This document shows positions 10,282-20,173 of a DNA stretch of 64,000 nt, in pieces. The stretch comes from CBDCZY01 sp965224745 (GTDB taxonomy: Bacteria > Pseudomonadota > Gammaproteobacteria > Methylococcales > Methylomonadaceae). Both the position numbers and the translations under genes were made by a program. The notes beneath the pieces are model-generated. The model was not told where the DNA came from. It saw nothing but the letters and a program-made list of their open reading frames with translations, and did no database searches. Numbering within the stretch: the first letter of the stretch is position 1; each line of letters begins with the position of its first letter. The stretch spans positions 777,022 to 841,021 of the forward strand of contig CBDCZY010000009.1 in assembly GCA_965224745.1 (NCBI GenBank). The letters are read 5' to 3'.

Positions 10282-12597
10282 TTAGATGTTCAGTCTTATG
10301 CCTATCCAACCTGCCCTCGGAGCACCAGGTGAAACAAATCTACCATCATCAAATTGATTGCCCAAAACTTCATCTGCTTCTCCATAGACACCAAATGTTT
10401 TATAGCGACGATCGAACACATTATCGAGCTTGCCAAACAGGGCAAAATGCTCATTAATTCGATACTCAGCTCTTAGGTTAAATACCCAAAACCCTCCTAA
10501 TTTACCGGTCAAATTTGCTTCGTCACCGCGAAAAAACTTGTCACCACTATACAAACCATCAACCCCAAGAGTAAATGAATCCCATAAATCGGTGCTCACT
10601 GAAAATTTAAAAATATGTTCCGGTATTCCTGGTATCCTGTTTCCTCTTGAGACTTGAGCCGCTTCCGAATTTTCTAACGGATCTTGAATAATAAACCCAT
10701 CTAAAAAGCGGGCGTTCAAATAGCTATAGTTGGCTGAAAAATGCCAACGGTCAAAGTTTCCCAACAGATGATCAAAATCAGACTTTATTCCGGCTTCTAT
10801 GCCATATCGCCTGGTTTTACCAACGTTACTAAAAAACCCCTGACTTATACTGCCTCCGTCGCGACGAAAAATGATGTCATCTTTATTTAACGAATGAAAA
10901 AAACCTAAATTCCAGCGGGTAAAATTACGATCGCTAAAGGTATCAAAATCGCCCCTAAACCCACCTTCCCAAGTTTCCACCACGACCTGGTTTAGAGGAG
11001 GATCAGCCACGAATGAATTGGGTAACTTGCAGGGGTCTTCCGGATCTGCGCAACTTAGTTCCATCGCCGTGGGCGCTCTCGATGATTCACTGTAGTTTCC
11101 GTAAAAAGTCAAATAATCGGTAATGCGATAGGTCAATCCATAGGATGGATTAAACCTTGAAAACGAATGGCGGCCATTTAAGGCATCACCAAAGTCATCA
11201 TTCATTCGAACATTGCTGCTGTTATATCGTCCAGCCAGGGTGATGGCTAAATCCTCCGATAGTGAAAAAGTATCGCTGATAAAAAGGCCAAAGGAATAAG
11301 TCTCCGAGTTCAACCTTACTCTTGCATCTTCTAACAAGACGCCACCGCCAACTGTTCCACGCGTACTGGTAAGACTGGCAAGTTCACTATCAGAAGAAAA
11401 ATTGATTTCTGATGAATCGTAATTGCCGCCAACTACCAAATGATTGCCGAACCCAAAAATATCCTGCGAGAAAGCTGTTTGCAGACTCACACCGTGACTG
11501 CGTTGGTGAGTTTGGCTGGTGTTTTGTGTCGCTCCTTCCAAGCTCTCAGCTCCCTCAATCAAGTTACCATCGATATCAACGGCAACTTCTTCTCCGTCAT
11601 CTTCCTCTTCACAGATAAACCCTTCATTACCCTCTTCCTCACATTCTTCAAAATCACTGTCATCCCCATTGAAGGTTCTGCTTCTATTCTGCCGATAATA
11701 AGCATTGCCGGTCAATTTTATATCGTCTGTAATATCAAAAGCACCAGCAAGTTCCGTAAAAAACAGGCGATTTACAGTTTGGTCTGGATGTGTAAAAACC
11801 GCTTTATGAGCTTGTTCGAACAATTGAATAGGGAGAGCACCGTTGCCTTTTAGTTTGTTATCCGTTGCCGCTACTGTTAGATCCAATGAACTTCTATCGG
11901 TATGCCAGCTGAGCGTACCTAAACCTTGCTTAACAGAACTTCGCGAAAAATCACGCCAACCTTGTTCACTAAAATTGTTGATATCCAAGAAATAACCGAC
12001 AGTACCGTTATTCCAACCAGACGATAATTCCTGGGAATGGCGATCCCAAGAACCACCTGATATTTCTAGTTGATGGCCGGGTGCACTAAAGCCCGTTTTA
12101 GTTCTAATAGAAATGGCTCCTCCGAGTGTGTTTAAACCATAAACAGGATTTGAACCAGGGTGTAGAGTCGTTTTATCTATCGCACCTTTTGGTATTAAAT
12201 CCCAGTTAACTGTATCACCAAAAGGTTCATTAAACCGGACGCCATTAACATAGACTGACATGCCTTGAGGTAGCCCAAGTAATGGCGATGCGGTAAAACC
12301 ACGATAAGATACATCGGGTTGAAATGGGTTATTTTGTACTTCATTAACAAATACATTTCCCAAATAACGGTTCATGTAGTCCGCTAAGGATAAACTTTGG
12401 CTATTTTGAAGTTGATCGCTTGTTACCGCTTGAACGTTGGTCGGAATTTTGTATTTTTCCAATCCTTCTTCACTCAACGGTGATACTCCAAAAACCTCCA
12501 TCTTTTCCATTTCTATTATTTCATTTTTCTCGTCAATTGCGATAGATGTCAAAGGATGCGCCACTATCAAAACGGCGCATAAAAAATTATTTTTCAT
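10282..12597 (-). CDS. TonB-dependent outer-membrane receptor
   Basis: A 771-residue outer-membrane transporter driven by TonB. A short signal peptide ends near residue 20 (LTSIAIDE). The plug domain covers about residues 45-165, with PTNVQAVTSDQLQNSQSLSLADYMNR and GVRFNEPFGDTVNWDLIPKGAID, followed by a 22-strand-type barrel ending in GWIGIRLNI. A very acidic insertion lies around residues 315-350, with many Glu/Asp and two Cys, probably an extracellular loop. The substrate is unknown: no Fur box, siderophore gene or corrinoid riboswitch is visible nearby. The acidic loop suggests a cationic ligand, which is only an inference. Confidence 0.9.
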   Translation of the reverse strand: MKNNFLCAVLIVAHPLTSIAIDEKNEIIEMEKMEVFGVSPLSEEGLEKYKIPTNVQAVTSDQLQNSQSLSLADYMNRYLGNVFVNEVQNNPFQPDVSYRGFTASPLLGLPQGMSVYVNGVRFNEPFGDTVNWDLIPKGAIDKTTLHPGSNPVYGLNTLGGAISIRTKTGFSAPGHQLEISGGSWDRHSQELSSGWNNGTVGYFLDINNFSEQGWRDFSRSSVKQGLGTLSWHTDRSSLDLTVAATDNKLKGNGALPIQLFEQAHKAVFTHPDQTVNRLFFTELAGAFDITDDIKLTGNAYYRQNRSRTFNGDDSDFEECEEEGNEGFICEEEDDGEEVAVDIDGNLIEGAESLEGATQNTSQTHQRSHGVSLQTAFSQDIFGFGNHLVVGGNYDSSEINFSSDSELASLTSTRGTVGGGVLLEDARVRLNSETYSFGLFISDTFSLSEDLAITLAGRYNSSNVRMNDDFGDALNGRHSFSRFNPSYGLTYRITDYLTFYGNYSESSRAPTAMELSCADPEDPCKLPNSFVADPPLNQVVVETWEGGFRGDFDTFSDRNFTRWNLGFFHSLNKDDIIFRRDGGSISQGFFSNVGKTRRYGIEAGIKSDFDHLLGNFDRWHFSANYSYLNARFLDGFIIQDPLENSEAAQVSRGNRIPGIPEHIFKFSVSTDLWDSFTLGVDGLYSGDKFFRGDEANLTGKLGGFWVFNLRAEYRINEHFALFGKLDNVFDRRYKTFGVYGEADEVLGNQFDDGRFVSPGAPRAGWIGIRLNI

Positions 12598-13343
12598 TAT
12601 TTTTAGTGAGGTTTAGTAGACGAACTATTATTATAAAAAACTTGGCTTTTTTACCTATAGGAAAATATCCCAAAGTAGCCTGCTTATTCATTTTTGGGGT
12701 CGAGCATGAAAAGTTTGAGTAATTGGTGCAGTTTTTTGTTCTTATTCGAGGCGTATAGCAGGTTACCCAATTGTTACTTCACCGCAGATGAGGGGCAAAA
12801 AAACTAGTTGTTTAAATTATTCTTGCATATTTCTTATTATTTGAAATTGGGGTTTTAAGTAGGGCTGAATGGAATAAAAACAAGAGTTTTAGACATACAG
12901 CATCGTGTGCAATATAAGAAGAACCCGAGATATTGAACAAATAAGACTAACAATGTCTGCAACTATTAAGTTGCAGGGATAAAAACAGCAGGTTATGGGT
13001 TTGTATCGCCCTCTACTGGAAAATCTGATATTTTAGTTGACGAAATTCCAGCTAATAATAAATACTTATTAATCCAGAAAAATACATTTAAAAGGTTACA
13101 GTAGGAGGCAACTATTAACTTATATATGATAAAAAATATATCAGCAGTAGTGAGAGAAACGAAACAAGGAAATTTCTTTTTGAGCGATTGTATGATGTCA
13201 CAGTTTACAAGAGAGACGGTTTTATATTCTTCCGTGAAGACGGAACAGACAAACCTAGAATTAAATCAGCATATACCGTCTCAAGCCCTGTAAATGATGA
13301 GGTTTTAACGATAACTTTCTTATCTGAAACCTACCGTTTAACT
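12598..13343. other. Intergenic region, no convincing gene
   Basis: About 750 bp between the starts of the TonB receptor and the end of gltD. A short frame near 12970-13110 reads GYGFVSPSTGKSDILVDE, faintly reminiscent of a cold-shock domain, but it lacks a start and ribosome site. Another small frame at about 13127 has no recognisable product. I see only the receptor promoter region as a likely functional content. Confidence 0.4.
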
Positions 13344-14861
13344 TTAGTTTTTCCTACTCAAATACTGATCAATGGCTTTGGCTGCGCCGCGCCCTTCGTT
13401 GATTGCCCAGACTACCAGTGACTGGCCACGACGGCAATCACCAGCAGCAAAGACACCATCAATACTGGTTTCATACTCGCCATAATTAGCTTTTATGTTG
13501 CTGCGCTGGTCGTATTCAAGCCTCATCATATCGGTAGCTGTTTGTTCAGGGCCGAGAAAACCCATAGCTAAAGTGATTAATTCAGCTTTCCATTCTTTCT
13601 CACTCCCTTCGATTTCGTGCATCTGAAAACGGCCACTGTCGTCTTTGGTCCATTCGACGTTGACTGTCTTGATTCCAGACAAATTGCCGTTACCATCACC
13701 AATAAACTCTTTACTTAGAATGCAATACTCTCGAGGATCTTTACCGTCACGTTCGGTAGCTTCTTCATGACCATAGTCGATACGGAAGATTTTCGGCCAC
13801 TGAGGCCATGGATTATCGGCTGCTCTTTTAACGGGTGGTTCAGGTAACAACTCAAAATTTACCAGGGTTTTACACCCATGTCTAAGCGAAGTTCCTATGC
13901 AATCGGTACCTGTATCACCGCCACCGATGACGATTACATTTTTATCTTTGGCGCTAATGTATTTCTCGTCTTGGTGCTTACTATCCAGCAGGCTCTTAGT
14001 ATTACGAGTCAGAAAGTCCATCGCAAAATGAACACCATTGAGCTCACGCCCGGGAATGGGCAAATCCCTTGGTTTTGTAGCGCCTGTTGCCCACAACACA
14101 GCATTATGTTGTTGCATCAACTCGGCAGGATCGATAAAACTGATTTCATGGTTAGCATCCTGCATAATCTCGTTGAGGTGACCTTTTGGAAAGTCTTCCG
14201 GTTTACCAATGTGAGTATTGGTCAAGAATACCACGCCTTCATTACGGAGTTGATCGATACGACGTTCGACCAAATGTTTGTCGAGCTTCATATTTGGGAT
14301 ACCATACATCAACAGGCCACCGATACGATCCGCCCGCTCATACACAGAAACTTTATGCCCTGCTCTACGCAATTGTTGAGCAGCTGCTAACCCAGCAGGA
14401 CCCGAGCCGATGATTGCAACCGACCGTCCCGATTCATTGGCAGGATGTTCCATTTCGACCCAACCTTCTTCAAAACCGCGGTCGATAATCGAATTTTCGA
14501 TATTTTTGATCGTAACCGGTGGTTCGTTAACGCCTAAAACACAGGCACCTTCACAGGGAGCGGGGCAAACCCGGCCGGTAAACTCGGGAAAGTTATTGGT
14601 TTTATGCAGACGATCAAGGGCATCACGCCAGCGCCCGCGGTACACCAAATCATTCCATTCCGGTATCAGGTTGTCGACCGGGCAGCCTGTTCCTGACTGA
14701 CAAAAAGGTACACCACAATCCATGCATCTTGCACCTTGCGTTTGCAGATGTTTTTCCACTGGATCTGTATAGATTTCAGCATAGTCATTCAGACGTAGCG
14801 TCGGGTCACGATAGGGAACCGTTTCTCGTTGATATTCTTTGAAACCTGTCGGCTTACCCAT
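13344..14861 (-). CDS. gltD: Glutamate synthase (NADPH) small subunit
   Basis: The beta subunit of GOGAT, which passes electrons from NADPH through FAD and iron-sulfur clusters to the large subunit. At 505 residues it is of typical length. Cysteine clusters appear in CMDCGVPFCQSGTGCP and VCPAPCEGAC near the N-terminus. The FAD dinucleotide fold VAIIGSGPAGLAAAQQL is at about residue 150, and the NADPH fold VIVIGGGDTGTDC near 310. The C-terminal FAD motif GVFAAGDCRRGQSLVVWA is complete. It starts inside the last codons of gltB (8-bp overlap), so the two are co-translated. Confidence 0.97.
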   Translation of the reverse strand: MGKPTGFKEYQRETVPYRDPTLRLNDYAEIYTDPVEKHLQTQGARCMDCGVPFCQSGTGCPVDNLIPEWNDLVYRGRWRDALDRLHKTNNFPEFTGRVCPAPCEGACVLGVNEPPVTIKNIENSIIDRGFEEGWVEMEHPANESGRSVAIIGSGPAGLAAAQQLRRAGHKVSVYERADRIGGLLMYGIPNMKLDKHLVERRIDQLRNEGVVFLTNTHIGKPEDFPKGHLNEIMQDANHEISFIDPAELMQQHNAVLWATGATKPRDLPIPGRELNGVHFAMDFLTRNTKSLLDSKHQDEKYISAKDKNVIVIGGGDTGTDCIGTSLRHGCKTLVNFELLPEPPVKRAADNPWPQWPKIFRIDYGHEEATERDGKDPREYCILSKEFIGDGNGNLSGIKTVNVEWTKDDSGRFQMHEIEGSEKEWKAELITLAMGFLGPEQTATDMMRLEYDQRSNIKANYGEYETSIDGVFAAGDCRRGQSLVVWAINEGRGAAKAIDQYLSRKN

Positions 14862-17800
14862 CAGTCATCGCTCCATGTACTATTGTTTCTTGTTCTTCAT
14901 CGTGTTGCGCACGTTCAGCTAGAACGCGCTTGTAATCTGTAGGCATGACTTTAACAAATTGTGGGAGGACAGCGTTCCAGTTATTTAACACGGTTGCCGC
15001 AATCGTAGACTCTGTGTGATCTAAATGTAATTGGATTAGACTTTGCAACTCATCTATGTCGTGTTCGTGTTCAATCTTTTCAAGTTCGACCATACCAGGA
15101 TTGCAGTTCTGAGGAAAAACATTTTCGGGATCCCAAACATAGGCTATACCCCCGCTCATGCCAGCGGCAAAGTTACGTCCTGTAGGGCCAAGTACGACGA
15201 TTCGGCCACCTGTCATGTATTCACAGGCATGATCGCCAACGCCTTCGACAACAGTGTTCGCACCGGAGTTACGAACACAAAAACGTTCAGCCGCCCGGCC
15301 ACGAAAGAATGCCTGGCCGGAAGTTGCGCCATAAAGGACGACGTTACCGACAATGATGCTTTCACCCGCTTCAAAGGTGCTTTTTTTCGGAGGATACACA
15401 GTAATGTTACCACCAGAAAGCCCTTTACCAACATAGTCATTGGCATCACCTTCGATTTCCATGGTAATACCCCGCGCAAGAAAAGCTCCAAAGCTTTGTC
15501 CAGCCGAACCACTAAATTTAATATGAATGGTTTCGTCCGGCAGCATTTCAGCCCCCCATTTTTTTACCAGAGTGTGGCTCAGTATTGTACCGACAGTTCG
15601 ATCCGTATTAATAATGGGCAATTCAAAGTTGACCTTAGTACCTTTTTCCAATGCCTCTTTAGCTAATTCGATCAGTTTGTTATCGATGACTTTATCAAGG
15701 CCGTGGTCCTGAGGGATGGTTTTATAAACGTTAACACCGCTATGAGGTTTAGGTGCTTTAGTTAATAACGATGTCAAATCCAGACCATCAGATTTCCAAT
15801 GTTGAATCGCTTCGTTGGTTTGTAGTACATCAGTACGTCCAATCATTTCGTTGATTGTGCGAAAACCTAGTTTGGCCATTAACTCTCGGGCTTCTTCGGC
15901 AACCATAAACAGATAGTTAACGACATATTCCGGATCACCATTAAACTTCTTACGCAGTTCTTCATCTTGCGTGGCAATACCGACTGGACAGGTGTTCAAA
16001 TGGCATTTACGCATCATGATGCAGCCTAGTGAAATCAGCGGGGCGGTGCTGAATCCGAACTCCTCTGCTCCCAATAAAGCTGCAATAACAACATCACGCC
16101 CGGTTTTTAAACCACCGTCAGTTTGCAACGTTACCCTTGAACGTAAATCGTTCATTACCAGGGTTTGATGGGTTTCAGCGATGCCTAATTCCCATGGCAG
16201 ACCCGCATGCTTAATACTGGTCAGTGGTGAAGCACCGGTTCCACCGCCGTCCCCAGAAATTAGGATATGATCAGCATGGGCTTTCGCAACACCTGATGCA
16301 ATGGTACCTACACCGACTTCCGAAACCAGTTTGACACTGATCCGAGCTGATGGATTGGAGTTCTTGAGATCAGAGATTAATTGCGCCAAATCTTCAATCG
16401 AATAAATGTCGTGGTGAGGGGGAGGACTAATAAGACCCACGCCTGGCGTTGAGTGTCTTAGTCTGGCTATATAGCTGTCAACTTTTTTACCCGGTAATTC
16501 ACCCCCTTCACCCGGCTTGGCTCCCTGTGAGATCTTGATTTGCAGCTCATCAGCATTAGCCAGATACCAGATAGTCACACCAAATCTACCTGAAGCGATT
16601 TGTTTAATCGCCGAACGTTTGCTATCACCATTAGGCATGGGGTTGAAACGTTTAGAATCTTCCCCGCCTTCGCCGGTATTACTCTTACCCCCCAGACGGT
16701 TCATTGCGATTGCCAATGTTTCGTGTGCTTCGGCTGAAATAGAACCAAAACTCATTGCGCCGGTGCAAAAACGTTTAACAATTTCTGAAGCTGGATCCAC
16801 TTCCTCCAATGGCACGGGAGTTAAGTTATCATTAAAAGTTAATAAACCTTTAATCGAACAACGGGTTTTAGAATCGTTGTTCATGTGTTCAGAAAATTGT
16901 TGATAGGTTTCACGACTGTTTGTCCGTGTGGCAACCTGGATATCCGAGATTGCCTGAGGATCCCACATATGCCGCTCTCCATTAGCACGCCAGTGGAATT
17001 CACCGTTATTTGGCAAAGTATCAGAAAGGTTGTTTTTATTAGCAGGATAGCCTATGTCGTGACGCCGCATGCATTCAGTGGCCAGCACTTCAAAGTCGAC
17101 ACCCTGAATACGACTCGCTGTACCTGAAAAACAGCGTTTGACAACCTCGTCGCGGAGTCCAACCGCTTCAAAGATTTGTGCACCTTTATAACTTTGTAGG
17201 GTGGAAATACCCATTTTTGCCATTACTTTAAGCATGCCTTTGGCTACAGCTTTTCGGTAGGCCTCCACGATTGACGCATCGTCAGGCATATCGTTGTCCA
17301 TTAAACCGTCACGACGAGCCTGCCATAGTGATTCAAAAGCTAAATACGGGTTAATTGCATCGGCGCCATAGCCTATTACCAAGCAATGATGATGAACTTC
17401 ACGTGCTTCACCGGTTTCCACCACGATACCAATGCGTGTTCGCTTGAATTTACGAACCAGGTGATGGTGTACGGCACCCGTTGCGAGTAAGCTGGGAAGA
17501 GCAATGCGATCAGGACCTATTTCGCGATCAGACAGTACGGCAAGTTGAAAGCCTTCTGCTATAGCTTGCTCTGTTTCGCTACAAATACGGTCCAATGCCT
17601 TAGATAGACCGGTGTTACCGTCTAATTTGAGCCAGGTCGTATCGATGGTTTTAGTCTTCCAGCCGCGATGGTCCATATGTTTGATCGCAGCCAGTTGTTC
17701 ATTGGACAGAATAGGATGCTCTATCAATAAGCGATGGCAATGTTTTTCAGTCGTTGTTAGCAGGTTAGCTTCCGGGCCTATATAACATTCCAACGACATG

Positions 17801-19437
17801 ATGATTTCTTCACGGATCGAATCTATAGCTGGGTTAGTAACTTGAGCAAATAATTGTTTGAAGTAATCATAAAGCATCCGCGACTGATCTGACAGACAGG
17901 CCAGCGCCGAATCATTGCCCATAGAACCTAAAGGATCACGTTTTTCCCGTATCATTGGCAACAACATGAATTGCATGGTTTCGGTCGTATAACCAAAGGC
18001 TTGCATACGAGCTACCAAAGTATCGGGATCGAAACCGTGAAGTTCTTTTTTCGGTTCCAACTCACTCAATACAATGCGTTCGTTTTTCAGCCACTCTTGA
18101 TACGGGCGCTGGATGGAATACTCGTTCTTAAGTTCTTCGTCTGGGATCAATCGACCTTGTTCAAAATCAACCAGAAACATGCGACCAGGCTGAAGACGAC
18201 CTTTGTATTTAACGTTTTCTGGCTCGACTTTAACAACACCTACTTCGGAAGCCATGATGACATGATCGTCGTGGGTCAGGTAATAACGACTTGGACGCAG
18301 ACCATTACGATCCAGTACTGCCCCTATATATTTGCCATCGGTAAACACGATCGAAGCCGGCCCATCCCAGGGTTCCATCATTGCCGAGTTGAACTCATAA
18401 AAGGCACGTTTTTGCTCTGGCATAGTTTCGTGATTTTGCCAGGCTTCTGGCACCATCATCATCACTGCTTCCTGCAGCGTTCGACCAGTCATTAAAAGGA
18501 ATTCAAGGACATTGTCGAAGGTACCTGAGTCTGAGCACTCAGGCTCGACTACGGGAAATATTTTTTTAAGATCGTCGCCAAAAATCTGACTCTCGGCGAC
18601 ACCTTCACGCGCTTGCATCCAGTTTTTGTTTCCGCGCATGGTGTTGATTTCACCATTATGACTCATAAATCGATTGGGCTGTGCACGATCCCAGGATGGA
18701 AAGGTATTGGTACTAAACCTAGAATGCACCATCGCTAAATGAGATGTGTAATCTGGGTTGCTAAGATCCGGATAATAAGGAACGACCTGTTTCGGCATCA
18801 ACTGACCTTTGTAGACGATTACTTTTGTCGATAGGCTACAAATAAAAAATCTTTTAGATTGTTGCAAAGTTTCATCATTACGCAGAATGTGTGATGCCTG
18901 TTTGCGAATTAGATAGAGTTGTCTTTCAAAGGAGTCTCCTTCAAAATTGTCACCAGCAGCTATAAAAAGTTGTTCGATGACTGGTTCGCTCGCACGCGCA
19001 GAAGGCCCAATATCTGCGGCATCAGCATCAACGGGAACACTACGCCAACCGATTAGCTGTTGACCCTGGTTGTTGATCAACTGTTCTACAGTAGCTTTGC
19101 ATTGAGTACGTTCTTCTTCCAGTTTAGGTAAAAAAATCAAACCAGCGGCAAATTTTCCTGGTTCAGGCAGTTCGACGCCCAATTCAGATTTGGCAACTTT
19201 GTTTAAAAATTCTAATGGTAGCGCAGTCATGATACCCGCACCATCACCGGTATTGTCTTCACAGCCACAGGCGCCACGATGGGTCATAGCTTCAAGGGCA
19301 GTAGCTGCATCCTGAATAATTTTGTGTGAACGTTGACCTTTGATATGTGCAATGAAACCTACACCACAGCTGTCTTTTTCGTTAGCCGGGTCATAAAGTC
19401 CCTGCTTACCAGGTATTTCGTATGACTGTTTCGACAT
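14854..19437 (-). CDS. gltB: Glutamate synthase (NADPH) large subunit
   Basis: The alpha subunit of GOGAT, 1527 residues. It takes the amide group of glutamine and makes two glutamates from glutamine and 2-oxoglutarate. The N-terminal amidotransferase begins KDSCGVGFIAHIKG; the Cys at about residue 24 becomes the N-terminal nucleophile after propeptide removal. The FMN-binding synthase domain contains GAKPGEGGELPG and the 3Fe-4S ligands in CIMMRKCHLNTCPVG. The C-terminal GXGXG beta-helix domain is present (GLSGGNITVYPP). It is the first gene of the gltBD operon. Upstream to the P-loop NTPase gene lies an unassigned 700-bp region that should hold the promoter. Confidence 0.97.
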   Translation of the reverse strand: MSKQSYEIPGKQGLYDPANEKDSCGVGFIAHIKGQRSHKIIQDAATALEAMTHRGACGCEDNTGDGAGIMTALPLEFLNKVAKSELGVELPEPGKFAAGLIFLPKLEEERTQCKATVEQLINNQGQQLIGWRSVPVDADAADIGPSARASEPVIEQLFIAAGDNFEGDSFERQLYLIRKQASHILRNDETLQQSKRFFICSLSTKVIVYKGQLMPKQVVPYYPDLSNPDYTSHLAMVHSRFSTNTFPSWDRAQPNRFMSHNGEINTMRGNKNWMQAREGVAESQIFGDDLKKIFPVVEPECSDSGTFDNVLEFLLMTGRTLQEAVMMMVPEAWQNHETMPEQKRAFYEFNSAMMEPWDGPASIVFTDGKYIGAVLDRNGLRPSRYYLTHDDHVIMASEVGVVKVEPENVKYKGRLQPGRMFLVDFEQGRLIPDEELKNEYSIQRPYQEWLKNERIVLSELEPKKELHGFDPDTLVARMQAFGYTTETMQFMLLPMIREKRDPLGSMGNDSALACLSDQSRMLYDYFKQLFAQVTNPAIDSIREEIIMSLECYIGPEANLLTTTEKHCHRLLIEHPILSNEQLAAIKHMDHRGWKTKTIDTTWLKLDGNTGLSKALDRICSETEQAIAEGFQLAVLSDREIGPDRIALPSLLATGAVHHHLVRKFKRTRIGIVVETGEAREVHHHCLVIGYGADAINPYLAFESLWQARRDGLMDNDMPDDASIVEAYRKAVAKGMLKVMAKMGISTLQSYKGAQIFEAVGLRDEVVKRCFSGTASRIQGVDFEVLATECMRRHDIGYPANKNNLSDTLPNNGEFHWRANGERHMWDPQAISDIQVATRTNSRETYQQFSEHMNNDSKTRCSIKGLLTFNDNLTPVPLEEVDPASEIVKRFCTGAMSFGSISAEAHETLAIAMNRLGGKSNTGEGGEDSKRFNPMPNGDSKRSAIKQIASGRFGVTIWYLANADELQIKISQGAKPGEGGELPGKKVDSYIARLRHSTPGVGLISPPPHHDIYSIEDLAQLISDLKNSNPSARISVKLVSEVGVGTIASGVAKAHADHILISGDGGGTGASPLTSIKHAGLPWELGIAETHQTLVMNDLRSRVTLQTDGGLKTGRDVVIAALLGAEEFGFSTAPLISLGCIMMRKCHLNTCPVGIATQDEELRKKFNGDPEYVVNYLFMVAEEARELMAKLGFRTINEMIGRTDVLQTNEAIQHWKSDGLDLTSLLTKAPKPHSGVNVYKTIPQDHGLDKVIDNKLIELAKEALEKGTKVNFELPIINTDRTVGTILSHTLVKKWGAEMLPDETIHIKFSGSAGQSFGAFLARGITMEIEGDANDYVGKGLSGGNITVYPPKKSTFEAGESIIVGNVVLYGATSGQAFFRGRAAERFCVRNSGANTVVEGVGDHACEYMTGGRIVVLGPTGRNFAAGMSGGIAYVWDPENVFPQNCNPGMVELEKIEHEHDIDELQSLIQLHLDHTESTIAATVLNNWNAVLPQFVKVMPTDYKRVLAERAQHDEEQETIVHGAMTDG

Positions 19438-20111
19438 GTTTATCCACCATATGATTTATTTGCCAAGTTATCAATTCGCAGACAACCTGAGCCGCTTAAA
19501 CTGGTTTACTCTCCGGAAAGTGCAAGTAGCAATCAAAGAACTGGCTGTTCGTGAAGATACAATAAGCACGCCGCATTCTAATTATTTTTGTAGCAGGAGA
19601 TACTACTGTTGTATCAAAATAACTTTACTGCGGATCTAAATACTTTGCCTGTATTCAGTTTAAAACTCAATGCTGCTAAAAATTTATTATAATTTTTCAA
19701 CCATCGAATCAATATTTAGCCGATAAATTATACAAAAATCGATTTTACAAAGCAAGATGAATTAGCTCTGGAGGAGTTTGTTGTGAAATGTAGAAAATGA
19801 GGCAATTCAAACAGATCTAGCGGGCAACGCATGACGCCAATTGTATTGAAAATGGGCATGAATCAAGACAACGCTTAACAGCCACACACCGACCGGTGTC
19901 CGTAAGCATCTGGCTCTGACCGTTATTTGTCGTGGACACAGCTGATACTATGGGCAGTACTCACAGAAGAACGGAGTCCAGTCGCGAATTGTGAGTACGG
20001 AGAGTTGTTCATAGGTGCAGTAAATCGTGACTTGATTCAAATGCCCACCCTGCCTGCCGATGAAAAAGACTTTATTTGCAGCAAAAAAGGAATAATAATT
20101 TTGTTAAAAAG
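19438..20111. other. Intergenic region between divergent gltB and the NTPase gene
   Basis: About 670 bp. Small open frames occur but none has a ribosome site and recognisable product. The region should contain the gltB promoter on the minus strand. GC content rises near 19860-20060, which may mark foreign DNA at the border of the accessory patch. Confidence 0.4.
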
Positions 20112-20140
20112 TTGACAATAATATTTTTGTCACTTACGAT
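20112..20140 (+). promoter_or_regulatory. Sigma-70-type promoter for the NTPase/TPR gene
   Basis: TTGACA at 20112-20117, a 17-bp spacer and TACGAT at 20135-20140 fit a sigma-70 promoter. It lies 34 bp upstream of the ATG, which has an AAGGAG ribosome site at 20161-20166 with 7-bp spacing. Confidence 0.6.
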
Positions 20141-20173
20141 GACATTAAATTTATTGCCAAAAGGAGTTATGTT

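Noticed and set aside
12953..13110. Possible cold-shock-domain-like frame (GYGFVSPSTGKSDILVDE)
   Set aside because: The frame has no start codon or ribosome site; the similarity is a single short segment.
13188..13421. Short plus-strand frame overlapping the end of gltD
   Set aside because: It overlaps the conserved gltD C-terminus, has no ribosome site, and its product is not recognised.
19436..19639. Plus-strand frame at the gltB start
   Set aside because: It begins within the gltB start region, has no ribosome site, and the sequence reads like intergenic DNA.
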